Source: Okapia johnstoni (Eukaryota > Chordata > Mammalia > Artiodactyla > Giraffidae). From it: a stretch of 64,000 nt of DNA. The notes under the pieces are model-generated. The model was not told the origin of the DNA. It made no database searches and saw only the letters and a program-made list of their open reading frames with translations. The translations under genes were made by a program, and so were the position numbers. The stretch covers positions 8,052,501 to 8,116,500 of the forward strand of contig CM044316.1 of the NCBI GenBank assembly GCA_024291935.2, written 5' to 3'. Shown here one piece after another: positions 12,905 to 25,223 of the stretch. The first letter of the stretch is position 1. Every line of letters starts with the position of its first letter.

Positions 12905-13425
12905 GTTTAAAAATACTATAGGGTACATATACACAATGGAATATTACTCAGCCATTAAAAAGAATACATTTGAATCAATTCTATTGAGATGGATGAAGCT
13001 GGAGCCCATTATATAGAGTGAAGTGAGCCAGAAAGAAAAACACCAATACAGTATACTAATGCATATATATGGAATTTGAAAGATGCAAGACAGAATAAGA
13101 GACACAGATGCATAGAACAGTCTTACGGACTCTGAGGGAGAAGGTGAAGGTGGGATGTTCTGAGAGAATAGCATTGAAACATGTATATTATCATATGTGA
13201 AACAGAACACCATTCCAGGTTCAATGCATGAGACAAATGCTCAGGGCTGGGGCAATGGGATGACCCAGAGGGATGGGATGGGGAGGGACGTGGGAGGGGG
13301 GTTCAGGATGGGGAACACATGTAAACCCATGGCTGACTCATGTCAATGTATGGCAAAAACCACTAGAATATTGTAAAGTAATTAGCCCCCAACTAAAATA
13401 AATAAATTTATTTAAAAAAATACTG
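12905..13425 (+). repeat. L1 3'-end fragment
   Basis: Contains CACAATGGAATATTACTCAG, GATGGATGAAGCTGGAGCCC and ends with AAATAAATAAATTTATTTAA. This is the 3' end of a bovine-type L1 in + orientation. Confidence 0.88.
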
Positions 13426-13429
13426 TAGG

Positions 13430-16075
13430 AAAATTGTTTTAAATTTAAGAATAATACTAGGAACAATCCTCCAAGAACACATGAAGTTCTTAAGCAGAAA
13501 ACTGGAAAATATAATTGAAAGAAATCATAAACTACATAGGGTGTTATACTGGAGGGGTTGGGAAATCTTAGTTTTATAAGGAATCTATTACCTCCAAATT
13601 AATCTACAGAGCCAGTTCAATCAAAATCAAAGTCCCAAGACATTTTTTATGGAACTTACTAACATTTATATAGTATAAAAAACGTGAAAGAGGAAATAGC
13701 ACAGTTGTAAAGAATGACATTTATCAAATGCTATTTCTTACCCTTTTCTTTGTCTTGGTCAAGCTTGAAACAAGTGTTTCTCTTTTTCCTACAGGTCTCT
13801 GAACTAAGTTTATCCACAAGCCTGAGTAAGAACCAAAATAAAGTAGAACATGCCTTCATTTTTAACTTGTCCTGGGAAATGGCTGACCACATTAAAATCA
13901 ATTTCCTGTCACAAACTGAGGATAATTTCCCCTTACTTGTCCAGCTCCCACTTCCAAAAATTAAGTTTATCTCTGCCTGCTTCCTCTTTTACACTATAAA
14001 AGAAAAACTTTTTTCAGTATGATTTTGAGATCCTCACAGATTTCTGAGATCAGAGCATTCTCTCTATTACAATAGACTTTCTGATGAAAGTCTATTCTTA
14101 TCAACCAGATTCACACATTTAACAGGAAATATGGAAATTTGCTTCATAGCACTTATAAAAATAAAACTAGAGCATTTTAACTGTGTTACTAGTCTGGAAA
14201 TGGGAAAATGGATTCATGAAACAGAATAACAAATACACCGTGTATAGAAATTTAATGTTCAGTAGACATGGTATTTCAAATCAATGTATGAAAGATGGCA
14301 TGTGAAGTCAGGAAAGTCACAATAACTACTCCAATAAATCACATCAAGATAGCAGGTTATTTATTCAGGTAAAATTATTGAAAGAACTAATTCCAAGTAT
14401 ACTAAAAATCTACCAAATAAACATTGGAAGATGAAGAACAGTGCCCTAGGCAAGGCTAAAGCAAAATCCACATAGTAAATAATTGAAAACTAGACCCAAT
14501 TAAAAGTTTGTAATGACAGAACTGTCAATTTCATCTTACTTCAATTGCAATGAGGATGATGTTTTACCCTGTTTACTCTCAACATGAGCACAGACATGCA
14601 GCATCATCAAGTGAGCCTGATGTTCACAGATACTCCTATCCACAGAGGTCAGAAAATGTCCAGTAAACAGGGTGTGCAAGTCATGGACCCAGAACTTATA
14701 CACATATTTTCATTTAAAAAATCTGTATTTGAAAGGAGTAACCTGACGCTAATTTCTGTGTTAAAACCGCACGTAGTGTTATTGAGCTTGTTTTTCTTCA
14801 TTCTTTTATCCCAATGAAAATGGATGGTCTTGCTCTAGTTTCCAAAGATTATTCAGCATTCCCTTTACCACTGAGAATATTCTTACGGATTTAAAATGGT
14901 TGATACTTTTGCTTCCTACACAGCTGCCTCTCAAATTAAAGTGAATATCTTCTCTCTTTTGTTTACTCTTCTCCAGGAATAAAACAGGTAACAAATTTTC
15001 ATGGAAAAAATATGGTAACAAAAGACACCACAATCAGAGTTTGAAGACGTGATACCATTAAAAAATTTGCATTATGTTTTTTCAAAACAAAGACATATAC
15101 ACACACCACGCACATGTATATATTCTTAACAATTTAAGTAAATACAATGAATAAAATAGAGAGTTTGTAAAAGATATGAGTAGATGATTCACAGAGTACC
15201 ACGAAAATACAAAAATACATGAAAATTTCAACTACACTGGTAATCAAAGAAATACAATTTTTTTCTGGTAAAATAGTTTATCCATTAAATTGGGGAAGTT
15301 GAAAACATGTGATAATGCATAATTTCAAGATTCCTAAGTCTCCTAATGTTTAAATGCAAGCCTTACAGAATCTTATAAATGTAAAGTTGAAAGTTTCTTT
15401 ACAAATTATCTAGACTGATTCTTTACAAATTATATACTGTCATTCTATTGAGGGGAGAAAAAAAAAACTGTGCCTCCTTCAGAGACAGTGGCTCATAAGC
15501 TTGAAGTTTAGAATATATATATACTCTACAACCCAAGATTAAAACCACATAATGTCTCTTCTAAGGAAAATATCAAATGTTCTCCTTATGGTACTTTTGA
15601 GATATTCACTGCAGCATTATTGTATGGGCATAAAAATAGAGAATGGAAAAATATAATTTCTTCATATTGTAAAATCTGGATACATGCAACAGCAGCAGAA
15701 AAGAAAAATGTGGACTTACATGCAATGACGTGAAATAACTCCCCATGAACTATTGCTGCTAAAGATACTTTGAAGACAAAGTTCATAGCATGAAAAACCT
15801 TATTTGAAACACAGTGACATCCAAAGTATGTATAAACATCTTATATATCAGACAAACATAAGACTCTGAAAGATTGAGAGAAGGAAGAAAGGACAAAAAA
15901 CAAGTTTGCAAATATAGAGAACAGAGGTCAGAGAGGGGAAGTGGGTGAAGGGGATCAAAAGGTATAAGCATCCAGTTATAAAATAAGTCATGTAGATATA
16001 AACTGCAACAAAGCAACAATAGCTAATAATATTGTATTGCAAAGTTTCTAACAAAGTAAACCTTTTTTTTCTCAA
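13430..16075. other. Non-coding stretch, no gene recognised
   Basis: Low-GC sequence. The 102-codon open frame at 13714-14022 shows no recognisable domain and no splice or start context that stands out. A segment at about 15840-16020 looks like a degraded L1 3' UTR. Confidence 0.4.
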
Positions 16076-16149
16076 TGTTCCATTCAGAATTTAATGATTC
16101 TTCTAAATCAGTCTTATCCATTGACAGTAATCACAGTGAGAGGTGCTCT

Positions 16150-16500
16150 CTCCCTCTCTCTCTCTCTCTCCATATTCCCCAGATTAAGCAATCAGGAAAT
16201 TTATTATCTTACATATTAGGAAGTTCTGAGGTCAAACAAACTTCAGCGCTAGGTGATTCAGCTGGTCAACAATGTCATCAAGGTCCATTTTTCTGCTCTG
16301 CCTTTCTGATTGGACTGGTGCCCCCTTCAGGCTGCTGGATGGAGCTGTTCCAGCATTGCATCCAGAAATTGCAATGTCCAGAAAGAAAAGGGATGTCAGG
16401 TATTTTTCTTGGGAAGGAGGAATCTTAGTAGAAGCCCCACAGCTTTTGGCCCTCATTGCAAGAATGGAGTCACCAATCCATTCTGAAACCAATCTCTGAC
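16150..16500. repeat. Probable ancient interspersed repeat after a (CT)n tract
   Basis: A CT-dinucleotide run at about 16147-16172 precedes a GC-richer block (GTCATCAAGGTCCATTTTTC, GACTGGTGCCCCCTTCAGGC) open in three frames. It has the texture of an old transposon copy; family not assigned. Confidence 0.4.
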
Positions 16501-17050
16501 TGGGGATGGGGCACCACAGCTGTTTATGATTAAATAGAATGTACCTTAGAAATGGGGCGGGGGGTGGTGGTCATCGTTGTTCATAACTAGAGCTCTTGGA
16601 CCTTGAGGACTAAGAAAATAAATGTGAGGGACGTCAAAGAACACCTGCCTGTAGCTTAACTTGCCTAATTCAGTTGAATTTTTTGTTGAGTTAATATTGA
16701 ATAGGCCAAAAAGAAGTTCCCATCACAAGCAAAAACAATTTGTAACTGTGTGTGGTGATGGATGTTAACGACTTATTTTGATAATCATTTGGCAATATAT
16801 ACAAATATCAAGTAATCCTGTTTCACATTTGAAGCTAATATTGTGTTGTGTGCCTATTACAACACAATTTTTAAATGTCCACTAATAATTAATAAATACA
16901 CCATTCTGCTCACACTGACCTAAGGGCCTTATAGGGGCAAAAGGTCCAGTATGATTATTCACATTGGGGAGGTTTTCTTATACATAGTATCACACCTTCC
17001 TATGTCAAAAAGATTCAAAAACCACCTTCAATGAGTATTTCAGTACAAAT
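16500..17050. other. Non-coding stretch, no gene recognised
   Basis: Contains a short G-rich run near 16553-16570. No exon-like signal. Confidence 0.4.
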
Positions 17051-17054
17051 ACTA

Positions 17055-17247
17055 TGTGAAAGTCGCTCAGTCGTGTCCCACTGTTTGCAACAACATGGAC
17101 TATACAGTTCATGGAATTCTCCAGGCCAGAATACTGGAGTAGGTAGCCTTTCCCTTCTCCAGGGGATCTTCTCAACCCTGGGATCGAACCCAGGTCTCCC
17201 ACATTGCAGGAAGATCCTTTACCAGCTGAGGCACAAGGGAAGTCCAA
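17055..17247 (-). repeat. Bov-tA SINE
   Basis: Reverse Bov-A body (GAATTCTCCAGGCCAGAATA) with tRNA-like box GGGATCGAACCCAGGTCTCC. Confidence 0.9.
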
Positions 17248-17249
17248 AC

Positions 17250-18060
17250 ACTAATTCAGTATAAATACCATGCATAGTTTAAAAACAGAACTGCAGTTTC
17301 TAAGAAGCTAATCATAGGGCAGATTAAAAGGGAAGAAAGAATTCAGATCAGCATTTTCCTAAGTCAGCTTCTTCAAAGTGCAAGTAACACTTAAAACAAG
17401 AAGTTTTTTCAACACACACACAGATCAAGATCAGATGTCTTCCGTGGCTGGGCTTGCTGATCTCTACATCATGAAAAACAGCTATCTAAGGTTGCTTCCA
17501 GGTGTGTAGAATTATAACACGGGGTATAGACAAGTAAAGCTGTTTGGGGACTCTATCCTGTCTGCGAATTTCCTCTTCTTCCTTTCATCCTTGATATTTG
17601 ACTTGCTTTCCTACTATCTCTATAAGGAATAGACAAGTAGAAATTTTAAGGATATTAGCACATTGATAGTAAGTTTCAAAGGAGAAAACTGGTGAAACTT
17701 ACTCCTAGGCAAATTGGAGACTTAAAGATTTCTCATTTTGCCACCTGTATTAGTCCAGGTTTTTCTGAGAAACAGAATCCACTGGAATGTTTATAGAGAG
17801 GGAAAGAGAAAGGGATTTATTGAAGGAACTGGTTCATGGGACTGTGGAGGTTGGAAAGTCCAAAATCTGCAGGACAGGGAGGCAGACTGGAAACCCTGGG
17901 AAGACCCGATGCTGCTTCTCAAGTCCAAATGCAATATGGAAGAATTCTCTCTTCCTCAGTGAGGTCAGTCTTTTTACTCTAAGATCTTCAACTGTTTGAA
18001 AAAGGATCACCTATATAATGGAGGGTAATCTGCTTTACTCAAAAGTCTATTGATTTAAAT
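17250..18060. other. Non-coding stretch with an old repeat at about 17740-17930
   Basis: The piece TTTTTCTGAGAAACAGAATC through GGATTTATTGAAGGAACTGG belongs to a common old mammalian interspersed repeat whose family I do not name. No gene seen. Confidence 0.4.
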
Positions 18061-18061
18061 G

Positions 18062-18283
18062 TGTGTGTGCATGCATGTTTAGTCGCAAAGTCGTCTCGGA
18101 TTCTTTGGGACTCGATGGACTGTAATCCACCAGGCTTCTCTGTACATGGGATTTCCCAGACAAGAATACTAGAGCAAGTTGCTAATTTCTTCTCCAGGGG
18201 ATCTTCCCAGCCCAGGGATTGAACCCGCATCTCCTGCTAGGCAGGCGGATTCTTTACCAATAAGTGACCTGGGAAGCCCTGAT
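18062..18283 (-). repeat. Bov-tA SINE
   Basis: Reverse copy with ATGGGATTTCCCAGACAAGA and GGGATTGAACCCGCATCTCC, ending GACCTGGGAAGCCC. Confidence 0.9.
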
Positions 18284-18502
18284 TTAAATGTTAATCTCAT
18301 TTTAAAAAAGCAAAACAAAACTCAGCAGCAGCATCTAGACTAGTGTTTGACAAAATATCTGGGTACTATGGCTGAGACAAGCCTGATAAACTATTTTTTT
18401 TCAGAAGAGTGGAAAACCAACCTATTTGAAAACTCTAATGGCATAAGAAAAACACCATTACTTAGTCTATAGGCTTTATGTGGGATGGAATGATTTGAAG
18501 GA

Positions 18503-18606
18503 AACCACTCCAGTATTCTTGCCTGGAAAATTCCATGGACAGAGGAGCTTAGTGGGCTGCAGCCTATGGGGAGGCAAAGAATCGGACACAGCTGAGCAAC
18601 TAACAC
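18503..18606 (+). repeat. Truncated Bov-A SINE
   Basis: Sense Bov-A half: CACTCCAGTATTCTTGCCTG through CAGCTGAGCAACTAACAC. Confidence 0.88.
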
Positions 18607-18949
18607 TTTCAGTAGTGAATTGGTGAAAAAAGTATCAGAAAGGTCCGCTTAATTCTGATGAATCTTTATTTTCCTCACTGTTTAGAATAATACCTGTTAC
18701 CTAGTAAGTCAAGTGCTCCTTATATGTTGTCCTCATTGCTTGTAAATTGTTTCCTGGTTTTTATGAGAATGGACATATTTCTTATCTTCTGATATAATGC
18801 TGGGCACATTTGGGGAAAATTCTGTGCGACTCATAGATCATAAAAAATTTTCATAGGGTTCACTGGCTCACATGGATAAGATGACAGACTCTAATACGTG
18901 GTCCACATATTGCCTGCAAGAGTACATTTTATCTTTTCACCCATAGTTA

Positions 18950-19565
18950 TTTTCTTTTTTATTTATTTTTTTAAAACTTTTACTTTGTATTGGAGTGTAG
19001 CCAATTAGGGGCTTCCCAGGTAGCACAGATGGTAAAGAACCCACCTACCAATGCAGGAGACATAATGAGATGGGGGTTTGATCCCTGGGTCAAGAAGATC
19101 CCATGGAGAAGGAAATGGCAACCAACTCCAGTATCTTTGTCTGGAGGATTTCATGGACAAAGGAGCCTGATGGGCTGCAGTCCATGGGGTTGCAAAGAGT
19201 AAGACACGACCGAGCGATTAACACATACACACATATCCAATTAATAATGTTGTGATAGCTTCAGGTGAACAGTGAAGGGACTCGGGCATACATGTACATG
19301 TATCCATTCTCCCCCGAACTCCCTCCCATCCAGATTGCCACATAACATTGAGCAGAATTCCCTGTGCTGTGCAGTAGGTCCCTGTTAGTTATACATTTTA
19401 AATATAGCAGTGTGTACATGTCCATCCCCAACTCCCTAACTATCCCTTCCCTCCATTCTTCCCCCCCAGGCAACCATAAGTTCATTCTCTATGTCTATGA
19501 GACTCTTTCTGTTTTGTAAGTAAGATAATTTGTATTATTTCTGTTTAGATTCCACATATTAGGGT
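18950..19565 (-). repeat. L1 3' end with nested Bov-tA
   Basis: Reverse L1 3' UTR (TTTTACTTTGTATTGGAGTG, CATGTCCATCCCCAACTCCC) interrupted at about 19009-19226 by a + strand Bov-tA. CCAATTA repeats on both sides of the SINE mark its insertion. Confidence 0.85.
19009..19226 (+). repeat. Bov-tA SINE nested in L1
   Basis: GGGGCTTCCCAGGTAGCACA head and CACGACCGAGCGATTAACAC end; target-site duplication CCAATTA. Confidence 0.9.
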
Positions 19566-19697
19566 TCTTTTCATAACAGAAAACTTAATCAGTAACTCAT
19601 TTTCTCAGACCAAACTGGGAGATCAAGAAAAAAGGCTGTGCTCTCAATACACTATAGCAGGACCAGGAGTTCACTTGGAAGGAACCATAGAAGTCAT

Positions 19698-19914
19698 TTG
19701 ACTTCCCTGGTGGCTCAGATGGTAAAGAATCTGCTGAAATGCAGGAGACCCAGATTTGATCCCTGGGTGGGGAAGATACCTTGGAGAAAGGAATGGCTAC
19801 CTACTCCAGTATTCTTTCCTGGAGAATTCCCTGGACAGAGGAGTCACCTGGTGGGCTACAGTCCTTGGGGTTGCAAAGAGTCAGACATGACTGAGCCATT
19901 AACTCTTTCAGTTT
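19698..19914 (+). repeat. Bov-tA SINE
   Basis: GACTTCCCTGGTGGCTCAGA head and Bov-A body ending CATGACTGAGCCATTAACTC. Confidence 0.92.
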
Positions 19915-20579
19915 CATAGAAGTTATTCATGCTATATGTGGAGAGGCCATTTAACAAGGTGATAGTGACTCTACCTTAGTTCTTCTACCTTAGAAGTTGC
20001 CTTAGTTCTTACTCTCTCATACTCTAAACTCCCTGTCTCCTGATTCCAGGACTCCATGCCCTGCTGATGTAATTGTGAGCTAGGGTTCCAGCTCAGGGCT
20101 GTTTCACTTCTACTACCCATACTCATCTGTGTCATGTATGTTAAATGTGAGGAGAAATCCTGAAAGAGAAATCTTCAGAGCAGACTTCTGCCATTGTCAG
20201 AGAACGAAGAACCTAGGTACACCAATCTGAAGAGCTTTGTCCTCCACAATTTAACCCTTTCACTGGAAGAGGTTAGAATTTCAAAGATGTGTTGCTGACA
20301 TCAGCTGTTGGTCTATGTATCACCTGTCCTTTACCTGTAGCACCTGATTTTCCATGAGGACTGTGTCCATTGCTGACTGACTCCTCAAGGAGATGCAAGA
20401 CTTGGAGGTGAAAGGCTGAGTTCTTGATTCTGAGTACAGTACAGGAGAATATGATATGCCACTGGAAAGCTGAAGGATACGGGGCCCAGAACCACATCCC
20501 CAGGAGGCAAAGGCTATGGGGACAGGAGGTGAAACTGAGTGTGACTCTACTCTGTCATCTTTCTGTTTTTCTGCCCCAG

Positions 20580-20633
20580 GATTCTTGATTCTGCTGTTTT
20601 TGCCATTGGAATCCACATCATTGAACAAGAAAC
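20580..20633 (+). CDS. ADGRE2: ADGRE signal-peptide exon, copy A
   Basis: A 54-base exon, phase 1 to 1, between ctgccccag and gtaagt. After the split first codon it reads FLILLFLPLESTSLNKK: a hydrophobic core followed by a polar stretch, as expected for the second half of a signal peptide. In human ADGRE2 the corresponding segment is also about 18 residues and lies directly before the first EGF. The upstream exon carrying the start Met was not recognised in this window. A diverged copy of exactly the same length lies about 6.2 kb downstream. Confidence 0.8.
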
Positions 20634-20832
20634 GTAAGTTTGTTCAGCCAGCCTCATTAGTGACATAAGCTGTGGAGCATATGCTTGGGTCTGTGTCCTC
20701 TTACCAACAAAGGAAGAAGAAAGTAGACTTATCCTGAATGTAAGGTTCAGACACAGTTTTATGAATGTAAGAGAAGCTATTCCTCCCCACCCCAACATGC
20801 CCAGAAGTTTTTGTCTCTTCCTATTCCAAGAG

Positions 20833-21035
20833 AGGGCTTCCCAGGTGACTCAGTGGTAAAGAATGTGCCTGCCAATGCAAGAGACACAGGTTTAATTCCT
20901 GAATCAAGAAGATCCCCTGGAGGAGGAAAATGGCAACTCACTCCATCATTCTTGCCAGGAGAATCCCGTGGAGTCTGGTGGGCTAAAGTCCATGGGGTCA
21001 CAAAGAGTCAGACATGACTTAGTGACTAAACAACA
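20833..21035 (+). repeat. Bov-tA SINE in the copy A intron
   Basis: GAGGGCTTCCCAGGTGACTC head and body ending AGTCAGACATGACTTAGTG. It is missing at the matching place of copy B. Confidence 0.9.
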
Positions 21036-21167
21036 ATAGCTTCCAATGGAAGTCACCCCACCCATTCCTTCCCTTCCTCTACTACTATACCACCAGCTTG
21101 AAGCAGATTTTGTTCATTCCTTGACCTTCTGACTAAGTCTCCATCCCCACTGCTTCTTCCCTCACAG

Positions 21168-21287
21168 CCTGCGCTTGGTGGTGCCCTCCAAACCCTCCAT
21201 GTGTCAACACTGATGCCTGCCGCTGCATTCCAGGATTCGGTTCTGCATCTGAGGACAGCTTCACCAGCCCCTTGAAGAGTTGCCATG
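21168..21287 (+). CDS. ADGRE2: EGF-like domain 1 exon, copy A
   Basis: A 120-base exon, phase 1 to 1, between ccctcacag and gtacag. It begins PCAWWCPPNPPCVN and continues ACRCIPGF to a final KSCH, giving all six EGF cysteines in the spacing of the first, non-calcium EGF of ADGRE2 (where the motif is CARWCPQN). The pattern shows a secreted, disulphide-bonded module at the N-terminus of the receptor. It joins in frame to the signal exon upstream and to the DINKC exon downstream. A second copy sits at 27124-27258; this one has Trp where copy B has Arg (CAWWC versus CARWC). Confidence 0.85.
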
Positions 21288-21419
21288 GTACAGAGCCTCA
21301 GGGTGGTGGAAATGCTCAGACAGATTTGGGGAGAGGCTGTGGCACATCTATAGCATTCAGCCCTAAGGGCAGCACAGTAGCACTTTGTTGAGAATAAGAA
21401 AGGAGACACTTTAAGAAAG

Positions 21420-22442
21420 TGCTGGAGTCCTGCTCCAGCTGGTCCAGGGGTACCCAAGGGATGAACGGCGTTGGTGAAAAGAAAGAAAGGAAAGAAAGAC
21501 ACAGAGTCTTTTGAAGGTTCAGAGATGATCCTTCCTTCATTGCTCTAAGTTTCTACTTATACAGCACATGTTTTAGGTCAGTAACCTTTGTAATGATTCT
21601 TTTGCAATATTTTCCTATTCAGATGATTTATCTCTTGATTCTAAGATGTAAAGGTTCTTTCCTGGTCTTTTGTTACATTTCGGTTACATTTTTACCCCGA
21701 AATCTATTATTATTTTACTAAAAACATGATCCATGTTGTCATAAATCATATTGTTCTATCTACTTCAGCGAACACAGCGTCTTGCTTCAGGGAATAAGCA
21801 CTACAGCGGGGTCTAAGGTCAAGAGTCTCTCACAGTACAGCCATTGTCTGTGGGGGTCTGTTTACCATCTACCCACATACCACAAGACTATTTCTGGCAA
21901 AAACAAATCTTTTACAGTCTACCCTGAAACCACCTGCTATAGGACTCACATATTTCCTTTTGTCTGTGTTCAGGTTCTGGGGAGCACAAATATCTCTAGC
22001 GTCCCAATCTTTATGAGAAAAGACAATTGGCTTAGTTTCTGTAATTTTTCTTAATACATGACCCAAGTTTTCAGTCATCAATAATAATCTCATCATGAGG
22101 CCAGGTTACAATAGGCTTAGGGCTTGTTTTTTAAATGAACATGGCCTTATTCCCTGGCTGAGTGTTAGGGACTCATCAGCCAGGGGCCTCAGTAGGTTTA
22201 ATCATTTTGGGAATATTGCTTTGGGACAGAGCATCATTTTTCTTTTCCCTAAACTCTCATGAAATCACTACAGAAGCCCCTTTAAATCATGCCAACAAAG
22301 AAAGAAACACAGCTAGCCACAACAAAGGCATAGAAACAGGAAGGAGTGAAGGTTCCAATCCCGGAGAGAAACCGCTTTGCAATTTCTTCTTGAGTGGTGC
22401 TGTGACTGTCATCCGGCAGTAGATCCAGAACAGCTCCCAACA
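21420..22442 (-). mobile_element. Solo LTR (class II/ERVK type by duplication length) in the copy A intron
   Basis: A 1,023-base insertion found in the intron after EGF1 copy A but absent from the matching place in copy B. It starts TGCTGGAGTCC and ends GCTCCCAACA. The flanks carry a perfect 6-base duplication AGAAAG (21414-21419 and 22443-22448). The minus strand begins TGTTGGGAGC, a start seen in class II LTRs. No internal retroviral genes are visible. It must be younger than the exon duplication or have been lost from copy B. Confidence 0.7.
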
Positions 22443-22519
22443 AGAAAGCATGAAGGAAGTGGGAAGTCCCAGAGGGGCTGCAAATTTAATTGATACTAAC
22501 AATGGGAAAAAGTCCTTTC

Positions 22520-23330
22520 CTCCACATCATCACTAACACCTGTTCTTTCTTGTCTTTTTGATAATAGTTATTCTAACAAGTGTGAGGTGATATCTGATTC
22601 TGGTTTTGATTTCCATTTCATTGATTGGTGATGTTGAACACCTTCTCATGTACTTGTTGCTCATTTGGTAGTCTTCTTTGGAAAAATGTCTATTCAGATC
22701 ATCTACCCACTTTTTACTTAATCACTTTGTTTGGTACTTTTTTTGCTGTTGAGTTGTATGAGTTCTTTAGATATTTTGGATATTAGTCCCTTATGTATAT
22801 GATTTGTAAATTATTATCTGATGTTGTAGATTTTCTTTTCATTTTTTTGATAGATTCCTTTGCTATACAGTCTTTCCTGATAGCTCAGTTGGTAAAGAAT
22901 CTGCCTGCAATGCAAGAGACCGCAGTTCAGTTCCTGGGTCGGAAAGATCCTCTGGAGAAGGGATAGGCTACCCACTTTAAAACTCTTGGGCCTCCCTTGT
23001 GACTCAGCTGGTAAAGAATCTGCCTGCAATGTGAGAGACCTGGGCTCGATCCTTGGGTGGGGAAGATCCCCTGGAGAAGGGAACAGCTACCCACTCCAGT
23101 ATTCTGGCCTGGAGAATTCCATGGACTATATAGTCCAAGGAGGGGGACACAACTGAGTGATTTCACTTCATTTTGCTGCACAGAGCTGTGTAGTTTGATG
23201 GAGTCCCACCTCTCTAGTTTGCTTTTGCTGCTTTGCTTTTGCTGTCAAATCCAAAAAAAAAAAAAGTTATTGCCAAGACCAATGTCAAGGAGCTTATACA
23301 GTATGGTTTTTTCTATGAATTTTATAATTT
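22520..23330 (-). repeat. Old L1 fragment with two Bov-tA insertions
   Basis: Reverse L1 text (TGATGTTGAACACCTTCTCA, GGATATTAGTCCCTTATGTA) resumes after 23166 (GCTTTGCTTTTGCTGTCAAA). Bov-tA copies lie at 22872-22985 (5' part only) and 22988-23166, flanked by TTTGCTATACAG and TTTGCTGCACAG. Confidence 0.8.
22988..23166 (+). repeat. Bov-tA SINE
   Basis: GGCCTCCCTTGTGACTCAGC head, TGGGCTCGATCCTTGGGTGG box and Bov-A body. A head-only copy directly precedes it. Confidence 0.9.
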
Positions 23331-25223
23331 TAAGGTAGCCTGATTTTTGTAATTAGCAAATTCAGGCTCGAAGAGATTAAGTGACATCCAAAGTTATAAA
23401 ACAAATAAGGTAGTAGAAACAGACCATGCCTAAAGCCAAGGAGTTTTAATTCTTCAACAAAATAGAACCACAAAAGGAAATTAGTAAACATAAAGTTAAG
23501 ATGAAAACTTTTGTTATGGGCATTTTACTGCAATTTTTTTTAAATGAGGGAAAAGAAAATTTTATGATTTTTCATCAAAAAATACTCTTCATCTACTCAA
23601 AATAGTCTGAGTTATTGGTAATAAAATAAATTATTCCTAGAATATTTAAAACAATGAGTAAAAAAAAAAAAACCTACAATAGTCTAGGATACTAGACTTC
23701 TGGGTGATTTCTCCCCCCCCCCTTTTTTTTTTAACTTTTTCTCTGTTTTCTAAGTATCTATGTATTATTTAAAATTTGAGAGAAAGTAAATTTTATCAAA
23801 GAAAAAAAAAGATGTTGTGATTACTGCACAGCCCTTACTTGACCCTGAAAGTATCTGAAAGATTTCTTTGAGCACTTACATGTGTGTGTCTCAGGAAGAT
23901 ATGCAGACTCTTGAACATGGGGAGGAAATCTGGCTGCTGCTGTAACTGGATTCCTGGATGCACACTTGTCAGGTTGAGGGATTTCCCATCTTCATGTCTT
24001 CCCCTTCCAGTACTCATTCTCATATGCCTCCACTCCACACCTCCCTATCCCTCAGCCTTTAATATGAGTCTCCAGCTAGCGCCATCATCTGAGAGGAGGA
24101 AGTCTCAGTGCTCAGATGGGGGCCGAACAGGAGTTCCTCAGCTGTGCATCCCTCCCCCTTCCATTCATATCCTTATGTTAATACTACCCACAACCTGGAC
24201 TTGGGGCCTTAGAAGGGAACGTCAAGGGTCTGGATAAGAAACTCTTACCTGGGGAAGACCAGTTGTCTTTCCTGGCTGATCATGACCCTGTGAGTCCTTC
24301 CAGGCTCTAAACGTCTTTGGCCCCCTGACTGGAAGGAGCTCATACATGTACAAGGGCCAAACATTCTATTCTTGCATTTTTAGTAAGTTGTTGTTCTTAG
24401 CATTGGTGTCCAGCACTTGCTCTATGGTTCCCTGACCTGTTCCAGGGGGACCTGGCTCATGGGCACCTTTCCTCCTAAGTTTAGGAATAGGGAGATGTAA
24501 AATGCCAGAGAACACCTGCAGCGACTCAGCTGTGAGCTGCTTCCTCTTTCCCATGCATAACAGGCTCTGATAAAATGAGATTTCTACAGAAGTGGAGAGA
24601 GCAAGTCTCCCCTAGAGACCTCCTGGGGCATCTCGAGAAGTCTTAATATTGAGAGCTGGGGGAGTGCCTGATGAAGATTGTGGGGTGTACTAGGGCTGCT
24701 ATGACCAAAGTGGAGGTGGCGCCTGATCACCTAGCCCTAACCTGAGCTGTAAATGATGGATATCACTCTGGACAATCCTCCAGCCATGACTGCCTCCGTT
24801 TCCTCAGCATCGTGGGAAGCCTTCAGTGTCACTGTCACTCACAGTCAGGAATGACTGGAGCTCACATGCATGTCCCTGATGATGCAAACAGCAACCAAGA
24901 GGATGGTCTGGAACCAAGTCATTTTTTCTGTCTACCCCAAAAGGCCTGCAGCAGGGATGCAGACCTCCTTCCAGTCCCCATATGGCACAGCAGAGTGTTT
25001 GAATCAAGGTACATGCAGATCCAATCAGAGAGCAGGGATGAACAGAACAGTAAGCCAGCTTTCTGGAGCAACTGGTGCTAGTTCAGCCTAACCCTACAAG
25101 AGCTAATGAGGAGCTGAGTCAGTTCAGTCCTTGTGTAAAGATCAAGATGGAGGTGAGTGCCATGTGAATTCACAATGGAATTCATACCTTTGAGAGGTGA
25201 CCTTTTGTCCTGTTGTGTTCCAG

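Larger units (their letters stand above)
20270..24560 (+). repeat. Tandem duplication, copy A (signal + EGF1 region)
   Basis: This region matches 26530-29500 in exon order, exon length and intron text. Shared marks include TACAGTACAGG/AAAGTACAGG upstream of the signal exon, GTGACATAAGCTG after it, and CACACTTGTCAGGTTGAG with CTCAG(C/T)TGTGCATCCCTCC further on. Copy A carries an extra Bov-tA (20833-21035), an LTR (21420-22442) and an L1/Bov-tA block (22520-23330). Confidence 0.85.

Noticed and set aside
13714..14022. 102-codon open frame considered as a possible stalk-like exon
   Set aside because: No EGF, GAIN or transmembrane pattern, no splice context, and no resemblance to ADGRE exons.
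19009..19226. Possible tRNA genes at the heads of Bov-tA copies
   Set aside because: The heads are tRNA-derived SINE sequence fused to Bov-A bodies, not free-standing tRNA genes.
23884..24237. 117-codon open frame considered as an extra exon
   Set aside because: It falls in duplicated intron sequence; the matching place in copy B (about 28990-29340) is not open in the same frame.
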